This document shows positions 48,536 to 62,464 of a stretch of DNA of 64,000 nt, piece by piece. The notes under the pieces are model-generated. The model was not told where the DNA came from and did not search any database. It saw only the letters and a program-made list of their open reading frames with translations. This DNA is from Orthonyx spaldingii. Lineage: Eukaryota > Chordata > Aves > Passeriformes > Orthonychidae. Position 1 is the stretch's first letter, and the number at the start of each line of letters is the position of its first letter. The position numbers were made by a program, and so were the translations under genes. The DNA lies in contig VZTJ01000298.1 of NCBI GenBank assembly GCA_013397795.1, forward strand, positions 582,255 to 646,254, written 5' to 3'.

Positions 48536-51500
48536 TTTTATTTTTTCTTGGCAGTAAATGCTTTTAGTGACATAACGTGCTCAATTACATAATAGATGGG
48601 AAAGACAAAGCATATATTGTTAGTGTATTTTTCTTTGAAGGGCAGGCTCCAGGAGAAGCTTTGAGTGCCTCAATACCCCAACTTCAATAGAAGATAAAGA
48701 TGCCTGGCACTTCTCGTGATCATGTACCCCAAAGACTTTTTTTTTTAATCAATAGTTCCACTTCAATAAACAATTTCAATCCAAATGGTGGATAAAGCCA
48801 AGTCTGTTTCTATTTTTAAAAAACAACTGACAAATCGGTAGTTCAATTTCAATACAGCAGAACTGATTTTTTAAACTACCATTTCTTCGCCTAAATAACA
48901 AAGCGTGAGGACAGGAGATATATGACAATGAGGATCTGTAATGGAGTTTACAACCTTTCACCCTCCAGGTCTCTAGTTGCTTTCTGGCCCAGGTTGATAA
49001 GCCATTAGTAATTGGTAGGTATTTTATTGTTCTGTGGCAAATAGAGTGGTCCTACGTTTCTTGTAAATACATCCCCACACAGTCCCTGCTGCTATATGAA
49101 CTAGTAGCAGCTTCAGAGGAAGAAAGACCAAAGAAACACTGAAATACTCTCCACCATGTACATGTAGTGCCTTGGGATGGATCTGAGACACACCAGTGCG
49201 GCACTGTGGTGAAGACAATGCGGTCTGTATTTATGCACATATGTCTCTTCTCTGAATCAATAGAGGACCTTGGTTTCCTGCTGTCAGTCTGGCATGTATC
49301 AGTGATAATACACTTATACTAAATAAAGGTAAAAAATAATGGACAATATGCTGAAGCGTTTATTTCATTATAATAGGATCTAACGGGATGAATGCTTTCA
49401 TTCGACAGGAAAGAGGATGACAGGTATAATTCATTTAAAGGTCCACTTCTTATTTGTAAAACCACCACACAGTAAGTACTATTTCATGAGGTCCAATCAC
49501 TTCTGGCAAAATTATCGCAGCAGCACAGCAGCCAAGGAACGCTCCAGTTGCAGCAGCAGAGGTAAGAGCCCTGGTGTACAGTGCCGCTATGCATCTCTCA
49601 GCAAGAGTCCTCTGCAGCATTGCTCTCACAAGGTTTCATGCCACCTGTATGAATGTTACTGAGATTAAACACTGACGGGGAACTGGGGCATGAATTTCAG
49701 TCCTGTCCCTCACCAGCAGGCCCACAGCTATTCATTTCTGATACCTAGCCTTTCTCAGTGCCCTTTCTTATTTCAACTGCCCCTAGGAAGAGGCAAACCC
49801 TGAAAACGAGAGATCCACAGTACACGTAAACTCCAAAATAAGCTTTGCTTCACAACTAAAAAGCAGACAGTGCAGGAGTGCACTTTGAGGCCACAGTGCA
49901 CAAGAGAGGAAGACCAAGACTTTCTGTGTAGGTCAAACCGACCAACAATGTAAGTTGAGCAAATCTTAAATCACAGTGAAGACATGCTGTCTAAAAACTC
50001 CTGGGAAACAAAAGAAAAAAGAAGCTGTTAAGAAATCATGGCCTATGTTTCAACTACACAGAGAGGATAGCAAGTAACAGAGGGTATTCATGGCACATTC
50101 CTTTCTTTTATTTCATCATTACAGTGCTCATTCACTTCTACAATACAGGGAAAGACACCTCACTATAGGGGAAAATACCATCCTCAAAGACTGGTTTAAA
50201 ATATCTCAGCTGAACCACTCTAATGTTCTCTGAGCAGTAGGTATAAGCTACTATCAGGAGCCTTCTGCAGCACAAGCATTCCCTCCTCTCCCTTCACTGA
50301 GGGTAAAAGCTCAGAGAATCAATTCTCTGTGAAATCCTTCTGCTCCTTTTCCAGCTCTGAAGTGCTTTTGCAGAGGCACTGCATGACGTCCTTTAAGACA
50401 GTCTGCACCCAGGTGCAGCATTTGCCTGTTAAGCTGCATTTACCTTATCACAGAAAAAAGGCTTGGGGTTATTCTGCCAGGAGTCAAACCCTGCAAGATG
50501 TAGGCTAACTCTGGTCTCGATTTTCCACCAAGCCAATATGCCTGCTGAATCATGCCATCAGCTGGGCATCTGAGAGCCTGGGTACGGAAGGCTCATGTCT
50601 GTGTAGATGTGCTATTAGTACCCAGGCAAGGACTATGCTGCCTTTAAACATCCCTTCTTCAAATGGCTGCTGTCTTACAATACCTGCACCAATTCAGTGG
50701 TGTCTCATGGCAGGTCAGTTCCTCAGGAAATGTAAACACCAAAGTGCCACATAGACTGATATGTTCTCCACTACTTGGTTCTGAATGTTACCTCCAATTT
50801 TGCTTTGCCCTGTAGAAAGCAAAACAAGCAGGACAACCTCCCTCCTTATTGCATCTTATTTGTGTTCTGAGAGTAGGTATACAATTAAAGTAACCAATGA
50901 AACTAAACCAAGAACTTTAATTTCTTTTCATTTCAGCTACAGAAATGCAAGGCAGGAGGGGAAAAATCACTGGAAAGCTTGCACAGCCCAAATTCACATA
51001 CTCCATGACAAACTTTGCTTCATTTACACACGTACAACACTAATAAGCTGCAAAAAGAAGCAGAGTTTCAAGCAATGAACAAAAAATAAGTTTTATTCCC
51101 TAAAAGGGATATTGTCATTGTCAATGAAAGCAAGGTTTAGTTTAGTAATTGCAATCCCAAAGGGCTGGTGTTTTAATGCAAGCATTGAGGATTCTGCTGA
51201 AAACAGCTGTAGGGAAGAACAGTCAGGAGCAGCAAACACTTATGTGTACCTGGAGATTTGAGTAGACCCAGCCTGGGCATGCAGGATCATGCAGAATGAA
51301 TGAGCAAATTCATCCATAATGTCAGCCCATGGTGCAAACTCCCAATCACCAACAAGCCAGCATAGGCTAACCAGCATTTAACTTTGCTAGAGATGCCGGT
51401 CAACTGCAAAATTATCATCTTTTCATGCATGGTTCACTTATAAAAACAAACTGCCCAAATCCTTGTGATTCAGCAATAGCATAAACATAACAAAAAAAGA

Positions 51501-54333
51501 CCCAAAAAAACCTTCTTCTAAACCAGCTACTCCTCATCCTTGTTTCTAATAATAGAAGCAACTTCTACTCCCTGAAATCCTCTTGTCCAACAACCTGGGG
51601 TTTTTTTTCATAATAGCATCTCCACCTTGACTTCTTCTGCCCTTTCTCACCTTGGTAAAGGCTTTGCCACAAAGGGCAGATTTCCAAAATGCAGAACAAC
51701 CCACAAGACACCACTTCCTTGGAATAAACAAAAAGCAGATAGCACACATGGCCCAGAAGTACAGCACATACCCTATATTTCTCCAGACCTGGGAAAGCTA
51801 CAGGTTATTCCCCACACCTGACTTGGTCTAGAGCCAGAGGGCCACTTCATGAACTAGCTCTTCTGTTCTGTGCTTTCTACTGATTTTTATCTATCCACTG
51901 ATTTACATAATGCCTCCATAGTAAGTATTAAAGCCACTCACAGGCAAGTCTGTTGCACAGACTAATTCATATTTAATATTAAAGCACCCAGTTAATTCTC
52001 TAGGATTCCTGGAAAACTATTTTCCAGTCCTGAACTCTCCCAGGAGGCAACTAATATCAGATTTATACCCAAACTCTTACCAATTGGCTTTGACGAATAT
52101 CAGTTAGTAAGGCTGACCACAAATCATCTCTTGCAAATGCAGAAGCCCATCGAGGAACTCTGCTGGCAGAAGTGTAATGATAGCCAACAAATACACTAGT
52201 GACAGAACATGTTAAATCTATGCATCATGTGTTGTAGGCTAAGAGATCTCATACATCTCAGAGGTTTCCAGATTTTCCTAAAATAAATTTTATCTACCGT
52301 ACAGAGACAGCTACTAAGAATGAAAATTTATTGTGGGTGCATTCATTTCTTAAAATAAAATGAGAGAAACAATCCAAATCACACTTGGCCTACTAATTCA
52401 CCAAATGCATTCCAAAACGAAAAGATTCTTGCAAGTAAAGTGGGACTAGAATTCCCACATAATTTGAAAATTTATGTATTGAAGTAATTTCATTCCTATT
52501 AGTGACCACAGTGCAGAAAGAAAGAACAGCAAACAAGCCACAATTTTGTAAGCCTCCAAAAGTAATTGAAAATGTTTCCAAGAGCACATATTTTTGTGCC
52601 TCAAATGAAATATATGAAGTACATCAGCTAGAAGTTTGGCTTGTTTTTATTTTGAAGCCATCTGGAGTAATTCCAGATACACTACACAATAATGCAGGAT
52701 TTGGTGATTCATTACTAATCTGAGGTTACACTAAAGAATAAGAAGGGAAGGAGCGAGAGTTACATTTGTATATTTCAAACAACCACAGAGGCTCATCTTT
52801 GGTTTTGAACATTCTGCATGGGCTAAAACTACCAAATGTGTTTTTTACCCTTGACTCAGAAGTGTCACTTCTGGAAATGTGCAATATTTGTCACCATGAA
52901 TACCATTTAACTGCAGCAGTACCCGAAGGAACTCCGTACCACAACACGTGAATACAACTGGAGGAACTTAATTAATCTTCCTGTCACTTCCATGATGCTT
53001 TTCATTAGTTTAGCTGCTATCTGATCAACTGCTCCATTCTGTATTGGAAATGGCTAACCAGAACCTCCTATAAAAGCATTTTCAAGAGGTAAACAGACTC
53101 ACTTTTGATTCTGAGTGCCTTTACAAAGCTTTGCCAAGCAGACTTTATCAGTTCAGTAACAGTACTTACAGCACTGCTCTTTTTAAGCAACTGGGATTTT
53201 CTACATACACAGGTTAAGAAATATAAATAGAATAATATGCATTTTTCTAAGCTTAAAGCTAGTACTTCTGGTATTTTGTAGTTTGAACACTGATGATATG
53301 TGGCAATTGAAAGGTCATGTTTTTCTGAATTTCCTTCCCATAGACATGGTTAGTTATTAAACAAAGAAAGAGAATGTAGCCAACATAAAACCAAACCCAC
53401 ATTTTAGGCACTGTTGTTGATAATTGTTTTACTAAATGTCCATTCCCATAATCTCCTCCTCCTAAGCATGGCACAAGATTTAAGTTAATAAATGTGAATG
53501 AATACACAACTGGTTCAGAAGCTTCTTTGACTATGTATATTGATAACAATTTTAAAATGAAATATGGTCTTAAAAGCAAACAAGATCAAGAAGCTTGTCT
53601 GAATGCATGTCAAATATATTTTCAAACACACCCACACACAAAATGTAAATTTTTTTCACTCAAAAATGAAAACAGGAACCGATGACAACAAAATGTCCAA
53701 CATACATAATCCTTCCTTTCTCCTTCTTTCCCTTTTATTTCTGTACTGCTTTCAGTAGAATTTATCTAACGTGTGGGTTTTGAGCATATCACAAGCAGAT
53801 AATTCATCACTACCTCTTGTGAGGTGAACGATTAGTCAGTGTTTCATTTTTTCTGTCTATCTTTCCAAGACTCTCTAAAATTTTGCAGCATACCTTGTAG
53901 ACTCATCACCAAATCCTGACACGGTATTCTCACAATTTTAAAACTGACATTTATAAATCCAGATGCTGTATTAAGAAATATCATACAGATTTCACACTGA
54001 AGATTTTTTATTTTTGCACTCTGATTTACAGGATGCATCCATTCCTTTATTAATGGGTGCATTTTGCATTTGTGATTGCACTATCAACTGGCCAAAACTA
54101 TGCACTTCTATTATTTCTATAATAATTTTTATCAATCAACTTATAAGTCTCAAGTAAAAGCCTAGATAGTGTATATAGTAAAATCATCTACTTATACTGC
54201 CTGCTATAACTATGTTTGATTAAACCTAAATAAAAACAACTTATTGCATTATTAATTAGACACCATTTAATTTTGTTTAAAATGATAACAAAGAAATTAT
54301 TTCATGGGTATCAACTATGTTTTAAGGTGGGAA

Positions 54334-54430
54334 TGTTTGTTTGGATTTTGTTCCGGGGGAATGGTGGGTTGTTGGTTTGGGTTTTTTTGTTGCTTGTTTG
54401 GTTTGGAGTTTTTGGGTGTTGTTTTTTTTC
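54334..54430. repeat. G/T-rich low-complexity tract
   Basis: Irregular GTTTG/GGTTT units run over about 97 bp, the complement type of the A/C-rich tracts elsewhere. The only break of note is CCGGGGG near 54354. Confidence 0.75.
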
Positions 54431-56409
54431 TTCAACAAGGTGCAAACCAGAGATCTCCTCCATAGAACATTTAGGACTCTTGTGTGAAAGTTTCCAGAAC
54501 TATTGATTTTAAATAACCTTTAGTCCAAGCAGCTGCTGCTTTACATCTTCCTTTCTTTCCTCCAGGCCTTTTGAAAAGTGTCCTAGCACACTCATACCAT
54601 GGAGACTGCATCAAGCTTTTTTCAAAATATAGAATAAAAATATTTTTTTATCTCTTATGGTGTTTTCAAATCACTCGTAACAATCTTACTACCTCCATCT
54701 AGTGGCTTATATGATTAGGACTTTTGCTATTAATACACTAAAACCTTTATACTTTCCTTTGCCTTGTCAACCACAGATTTTTTATTTCCTGTTTCTGGCT
54801 TTTCCTATAAAATTTCCATATTTCTTACTTCTAATTTATATTGATTAGTACTTGATTCCTCTTTTATAATTTTGTTCTAAGTTGTGTTTTAACTTCTAGT
54901 TGCTCTCCTAATTTTGTGGCTGAATAAGTAAAGACTCGTAGTTAAAGTTTGCCATTTTCTGAAGTTGAAAGGATTTTTTAAGTCATCTAGTGACCTATAG
55001 TTATCTAAGGCAGCATCAATTTTCCTTCCAAGCCTTTCTAGCTCTTTTCTTCCCAATAATTTCTGCTTCTAATTTCCCTTTAAGAAATAAAATATCTTGA
55101 AACACAAAATACGTAAGTGATTTTATTTGTATTCTGTTTTCTCCTATGAAATATATATATTAAAAAAAAATCCCTTTTCATACCCTTAAGTACCTAAATG
55201 GGAATATTTCAAGCTGCAAGCATGAAAAAACCATATCTTCATTTTTTCATAGTATTTATAGCTGTTCAAAGAAGAGGGGGAAAAAAAGTAGCAATGGAGT
55301 ATGATTTGATGTTTCCCATTGATTATGAAGGCACTGAGCTATGGTTTAAGTACATAACTGCAAGAGGAAAATGTCAGCACCTGCAGTCCCAGTATGAGTG
55401 GGTGCAAAGCAGTTTGCTTTTAATACTGGATCCATCAATGGGAGCGAGGCTGGCGCGTAGACGTACGGCCAGGAAGGGACACAAACACTGCCAGCTGCAC
55501 AACATTGCAACTTCTCTCCTGCTTTGGGGAGCTGAGACACTTTGCAGCAGCACCCAAAGCGATTGCAAGGTGCCAGCACCACACTTGCAACTAAGAAGAG
55601 GCAGGAGCTTAAGGCACATCCTGCTTTAATAACCTTAAAAGACAGTACCTCAACTAAACTAGGCACTGCTATGACACCTCCTGAGGCAACTCATCCCATG
55701 ATAAATTGTAATCTGAGAGGAAGAAATTTCATCTTCAATGGTATAAAAACAGTTAAACTAATCTCATAGAAAACTCAATTGCTGTGTTTGAATTCTCATT
55801 TCATGTTCAAGGAAAAGATGTTTTGGCTAAAATTATCAAAGGAATTGCAAGTCATAGGTGAGTAAGCTTCAGGTTCTCAGAAGGTGCCAGGCAAAAAGGG
55901 GAGAAGACACAATGGAGCAGACAAGACATTTCATTTGAGGGTATAAAAGGATACAAGTTACAACACAGTGTTCAACTTCTTATGAGATTGTTTTGAAAAA
56001 TCTGTATTGGGTTTATTCACATCAGCATTGAATTTGGTAGGCCTGTCCAGGTGTAAAAATTTTGCAATTCCACACATGCAAGTTCCACAGCAGAGAGTAA
56101 GAAATAAATTGTCATAAAGTGAAAGTATCAGCAATATCTCACTGTAGGTGGGATTTGCCTCAGAGACTGACACTTCAGTTTTTTGTGCCTCTTTGGGTGC
56201 CTACCTGCAATCTGGATGTCTAATTTCCCACTACAGTCAAAGCCGATCAAATTGATGTAGTCAACAAAGCCAAAAGAGTTACTTATTACATCTGGAAACA
56301 GACAACAGCTTTGGGTGGCCAAGCAGCTCTCCAAGCTCCATTACCTATATTGACTGGAGTTTCACCAGTCAAAAGGTGAGCTCAGACACCCAGCTCACTC
56401 CTAGATACC

Positions 56410-56412
<3 letters not shown>

Positions 56413-56452
<40 letters not shown>
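56413..56452. repeat. (AC)20 microsatellite
   Basis: It consists of 20 pure AC units followed by two ATAC units, in the 5' flank. It is likely length-polymorphic. Confidence 0.97.
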
Positions 56453-56457
<5 letters not shown>

Positions 56458-59400
56458 TACTCTGAGAGCTGACTCCCAGCCAAGGCTTCCAAATCCCTTT
56501 AACCATCTGGGATCCCTGCAGACCACCCATACCCATTGAAATTCAGACCCATCTGGGATCACCACAGCAACTACCGACTGTACTCAGCAACACTAAGCAG
56601 CACTTTAGAACAGAACATGAGAAATACCTGCAAGTGAAACAAGCATGTAATTTATTCAAGAAGAATTGAATTATCTCCTAAGGAATTAACTATAAATTAG
56701 CTTCCTCAGTGCATGGGGAAATTTCCTGGGCTCTTAAATGACCCCAGAGTGCCTCAATCTTTCATTCTGTGCAAAGAAATCAAAGATCAAAAATGTCTGT
56801 CTCAAAAAATAGCAGGCAGAGAAAAAAGTACCACTTTTAAACGACCAAGCTGGCATCCTACAACAACCACAGTCTGCTAAAATCCCTATTAAACTTACCT
56901 AATCATGCTTACCTTTAAGAAAAAAATGGGAGCGTGTCACAAAGTTGCTGTTAGGTGATATAACCATTTAGTGTTAATAGTGAACAGAAAAAGAACATTA
57001 AAATCATCCAGAAACTATTTGTTTCTTCTAATTTAAAATGTTCCAATACTCTTTTCCCAGGGGGAGCAGGAGGGTGTAACTGCTTCTCAACATTCTGCCA
57101 ATAGTGTTCAAATACAATCCTACCAGGTTTATCATAATTAACAGTAAAAGGAGTGTTTTCATCTCTGTTCCCACCTTTTGATCTTATTGACAGAGATTTC
57201 TGCCATTCTAATTTAGAATGTCATGTACAGCACAAAACTCCTGTCTGTATCTGCTCCTTTCTTGTTACATCTCTTTTCTGTATGGATTCTTTTTGATCTG
57301 CCATACCTCTGAATTAAATTATCACGTTTGAAAACACCCTGCCTTAATAGCAGTCTATAAGTAATTCTGTTTCTCACAGTTAAATGAAAAGACTGTATCC
57401 CAAAGCCATGCACCCTCTTCGACATCCACTTTTCAGAGTCTTTCTCAATACAAATACTTCACAATTTATTTATGCCAACATACTTAGAAAATTCATATTT
57501 TTAAAATGTAACAGCCTAAATAGAGTGCTGTGGCTATTTTTAGATAATTCAGTGACTTGGCTTTTAGTTTTCTGCTCAGTAACACTTATAATAAGACTAG
57601 TTCCTCTAGGTGTCTAAATACATACATAGAGACAGAAAATTCTGGTCTAAGTCCTCAAAGAATTTTTTCTTCTCTACACTATATCAATGAACAGGATACA
57701 ACAGATGAAGATTTATCTCATAGCTTCACTTTATATTCCTACAGAGCATTACAATTGAAAGAATTTCAGTTAGGTTTGAAAGCCCCAGCCACATCTCTAC
57801 AGACTCTGTAGATACAAGACAACTGTTCCAAGTGTACTGACTGTCTGTGGATCCATCTTGTACAGGCGGACCACATTATGCCAATATCGTAATAGCCTGG
57901 AAGTGTTAATGGAGAAAGAGCTGCCTACAGAGTAGGGGTCTGTATCTCTGCCCAGCCCTGAGGAAGGGTCTGCAGATAGCAGAGCAGAAGATGCAGGATG
58001 GTATAGGGACTTCTATGCTCACTTCTGCAGAACCTTTGTTTTCTCTGTATATAAGAAAGTGATGGTCATTTCATGAACATTTATGTTCTGACTGCTCAGG
58101 TAAGGTTGACTGCAATGTAAAAGTGACTTCTAGTTCATCTGTGGGTTGCATTGATTTGGCAGTTTAGTTTTGTGCAATGGAAAACTGCATCACTGACAGA
58201 AAAACTTTCATGGAAAATAGTGTAAGAAACAGAAGGCCTCAGTAAAACCATTTAATGCAGAAGTCTGCTGTGCCTATTTTATCCTGCTAAAGATATTTTA
58301 TCATGTTCTCTAAGTTGCTGATACTTTTTGTACTGATACACTTTTCATTACTTATCTACCACTTCCTTCCTTAATCACTGTCCACTAGAGCATTTAATTA
58401 AGTAATTATTTTTACCAAGAGGAACTGTCTATACATTAAAATCCACTGGGCCATGCTTCATCTTCATTTACATCCTTTAAAACCAATGACTTTAAGAACA
58501 AATTCAGGAAGTACTGAGCACGAGTAGTGCAACGTTGCATAAAGCTTATAGGCATGCTAATATACACACATATTTATATTCAGCTTTGTGCACACACAAA
58601 TGCATGCAGTGTAACATGACAATGTTAGATGCTTTCTCAAGTGTAGAATTAACTTGCTGCACAGGTCAAAAGCCACACTAGGATTCCAGTTTCCCCTTTT
58701 CTTCTTTTTCATTCCTGCTCAACAAGGCGGTATTTTTTTCATCATTGGATACGAAGCCAATCAAAGGGTAGAATTAGGAGTGATAAAATTTGCACTCTAT
58801 TGTGTTACTTTTTACTTCCTATTCAGTATGCCAGAGACATTTGATTAGAAGGAGGAAGTTAAATTATAATGCCGAACATTTTAGCTCATTACAGTATGAT
58901 AAGTGTTAGGAATTGCTCTAAGTCACAGTGAGTTCATGCTCATAGCTGTCAAAACTGTCATGACTGGCTATTCCTCTGTCTTCTGGGCCTTATAGCTGTT
59001 CTAGTCAGGTTAGGAACCTATTTTCATTGAATATACCAAACAAAGCATAGGATAAGAATAAAAGTAAACCATGGTTTTAGTCAGGGTCCTCTGAGATGGT
59101 CTTCCCCTGGGTACAAATCCAGTGGAACCAGTTAAGAGATGGGAAGATTAGCTCCAGGTAGAAGCTAGCCAGCAATTCTGTAGGCTATGCAAGTCTTGTC
59201 CCCCTTTATGCAAGGATTAATATCCACAGTTCCTTAGGATGTGCTTCACCTCTCATCATCACCCATTCGCTACAGGAACTGGGACTAATGTCTCCTAGAC
59301 ACCTGCTGAGTACTTTAATAAGCTTATGATTTTATCAACTTCTGTCTGATGCTATGAATGTTCTAAATTAAGACTCCGCCAGAGCAAACAATAAAAGACC

Positions 59401-62400
59401 ATCTTCAGGTTAGGTGTCTTATGTCAATGTGTTTACCAAGGATAGGAAGACCAAAGGAAAATGTCTTGGTCTGAATCAAGACAATTAAAACTGTTCCAAA
59501 CATCCATGTAACCTATTTATTAGGTTACTGGTTTTGGGGGGAGTATTTTTCCCAGAAATAAAAATGCAAGCTCAGTATTAAAATACAGTTCTTAACTGAG
59601 AACATTTATCACAAAAGTGATAGACAGCTTCCTGCTAATTGAATTTTTTAGTATAAGCAATAAAATGGAAAAATGAGTTATTCTTAGGAGCCTCAGTAAA
59701 GGGAATTGAAATATATTGATACTTTTAAAAATGTTATTCATTATTGACTCTTCATTGGAGCTATATAATTTTTAATACAAAATCCAGAAAATTAGAGATT
59801 CAGATAAGTTTGAAGTAACAATAATCACAAAAGAGCGCAGTTTAGAGGTTGCAAGGTATTTTATCAAGAATACTTTCAGGGTTTCTTTAGAAGAAAGTTG
59901 CAAAAAATAATACCTAGCAACAGTCAAACAGCAAACTCAAAGGATCAGATTTTTCTTTACATGTTATGTGAGTGCTTAATCTGGTTTTCCAGTTCAGAAA
60001 CAGAACAACTAGTGGTTTGATCCTGCTGCTGCTCATACTACGTATTTCATAATTTTTCTGCTACAGTCTTTTGCCCTTTTGTAAAGAGTCACTTTAAACT
60101 TTTCATTGGATATTTTCTAAGGGAAGGTCAGATCTGAGAGGCTATGAAAGGATTAGCTTTTGATCTTCCTTCCTTGACTAATGTGTATTCAAGCCTGTTA
60201 GGAGACTTTCTAAAATGACAAATGCAAGAATGACTGACTGAACAAGAAACACCTGTTACTTGAAAGGGGGACATCACAGGAGTTGCAATAGTTTTTACAT
60301 AAAAATTGCAAAGTATGTAATTTTTGGAACTTTAAGAAAGGCAGATGCTAAGCATTTCTACTACACATATGTACATATTTTTAAATGCATCAGGAAAGCC
60401 AAATTATGAGATAATAAAAGCATATTACATGAGTCATCAGAGCCTGTACATTCCAAGAGAGGGATAATTAGTCATTTCTGATGACTGGCTAAATACTATA
60501 AATAGTATTTCACTGTCATTCCAGGGTCACACCATGACATTCTTATAGAACAAATAAATCCTTTAAAGAGGGACAGTTTGACTGTAAAGCTTCTCCAGAG
60601 AAAGGCATCACTATACAAATAGCTCTCTCCCTTTTTAATCCTAGCTAGAGACCCTTTCAACTCAGCAAGGTAAATGACCCTCACTCATCAACAGTAAAAT
60701 ATTGTAACCTTTTGAGGTGTTACCCCCACCAGTGCCAAGATATGCTTTACAGAACTAATCTTTCTATAACCTGACTGATGAAGTCTTAATTTACTGGACT
60801 TAGGGCACTTGTAATACAAAAGGATCAAAGGACTTTAGCATTTATGATATGATATTAATATTTTTGCAAGAGCTGTTGCAGTTTTCACTAGCTGATTTTA
60901 TAAGACAAGAAATAGCATATCCCTGTTTCTCAGATGAAATGTGGGTTTAAAATATAATAAGAGAGATTAGTTAGTGACAGAAGAAAGGCAGAATCCCTGG
61001 AGTTCTTGGCTCTACAGCAGCATTCAGCTCACAACGTCCCCTATCATATGAACAAAAAAACAACTGTGAGAAAGTGTATATAAAACCTGTACTAATCTCT
61101 CTTAATGCTGAAAGAATATGCACAAAATGATTTACTATTTGTCAGAAAACACTGACTCACATTTTCCTTACACTGTGTTCACAAGACAAAAATGGGTCAT
61201 TTTCTCCTGGTATAGATTTTGTAAGACTATCAAAGTTACATTGGGGTGAACTTGACCCAAATTGTGTCAGGAACAGGGTTGTACTGCTAATAAAGGAAAA
61301 GGTTTGTTCACTGTGACACTGCTGAGCAGTTAAAAAAAAAATAAATCCTGTAAACAATTGTTGTCAGCTTTCAAATGTAATTTTATAAAACTCCTGTGGC
61401 CTTCACACATGCTACATTTTCATCCTTATCACCACATTAAATCACATTGCCAATAATGTCTTTGGGAGAAATTTGAGTTCTTCAGGCTTGAATTTAATTA
61501 CATCATGTAAACTAGAAAATGTCTTCAGTGTGCTTTGAGGGAATAGCTTATCTTGGAAATTGTTAAATTCTGTTTTGTTTAAAATATTTACATTTTGATA
61601 ACTTCATTCTGCTGCATATAGCATTTATTCATCTTTCTCAGGAATCCATTTTAAATATAATGCTTTCTATTTATTTCCAATAAACCCTTGACTATGTTAG
61701 ACCATATTCTTACACAGCTTTTAATGAAAAATAAATTAACATGTTTTTGAGAGCACAAATATTTTGTTTTATAGCAATTATAACATAGGGAAGTGCATTC
61801 TTATATATATTATTTTTATTTCCTCTGGACACAGTACTTTAATCCACACCCTGGAACATAGCAGTACTACCTTAGTTAAAATTTTTCACAGCAAAAATAT
61901 GGTTATGTTGCCTGCTGGCTGCATATGGAAGTTTTTTCTTTCCATATCGTGACTCATTTACTTCTCAATTTGACTCATTCAGTAAATGTTTTGTTCTTGT
62001 GGGGCTTTTTGTTCTGTTTATTTTGTAGGGAATTAGAAAGTATTTTCAGGAGCTGTCTTTGTAACTCATCTCCTGATTTCTCTTTCTTTGAATCTTTCCC
62101 CCTCCAATCATTCTCCCTTCTCTCTCACACTTACACCTATGACAGTGTTAACTGCATTTTTAGACACTATCAAAGTATATTTTTTCCCATTCATATTTAC
62201 TTCACAGAACACACCTATAGATGTGAAAGCATTTTACAGCCAGTCAAGCCAAGACTCCCTTCCACCTGCACTCAAATGAAGCTCTTGAAATGCATTGAAG
62301 TCCAATTCTAATTAGGAGGGGAGGATTGCAAGCAAGTATTGCATAGAATTTCATCATCTAATAAAAAACTATATACATCCAACAAAGGCACACAGATTTT

Positions 62401-62443
62401 CACATCCTTGCTAATTCCTAAAGTTTAGGAAACCAGATCAGTT

Positions 62444-62464
62444 AAAAAAAAAAAAAAAAAAAAA
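62444..62464. repeat. Pure A homopolymer, 21 bases
   Basis: This is an uninterrupted A21. I see no recognisable retrocopied gene upstream of it and no flanking duplication. Confidence 0.9.

Noticed and set aside
48510..48546. Intrinsic-terminator-like hairpin with T tract
   Set aside because: Rho-independent termination does not apply to vertebrate nuclear genes; kept only as a structural note.
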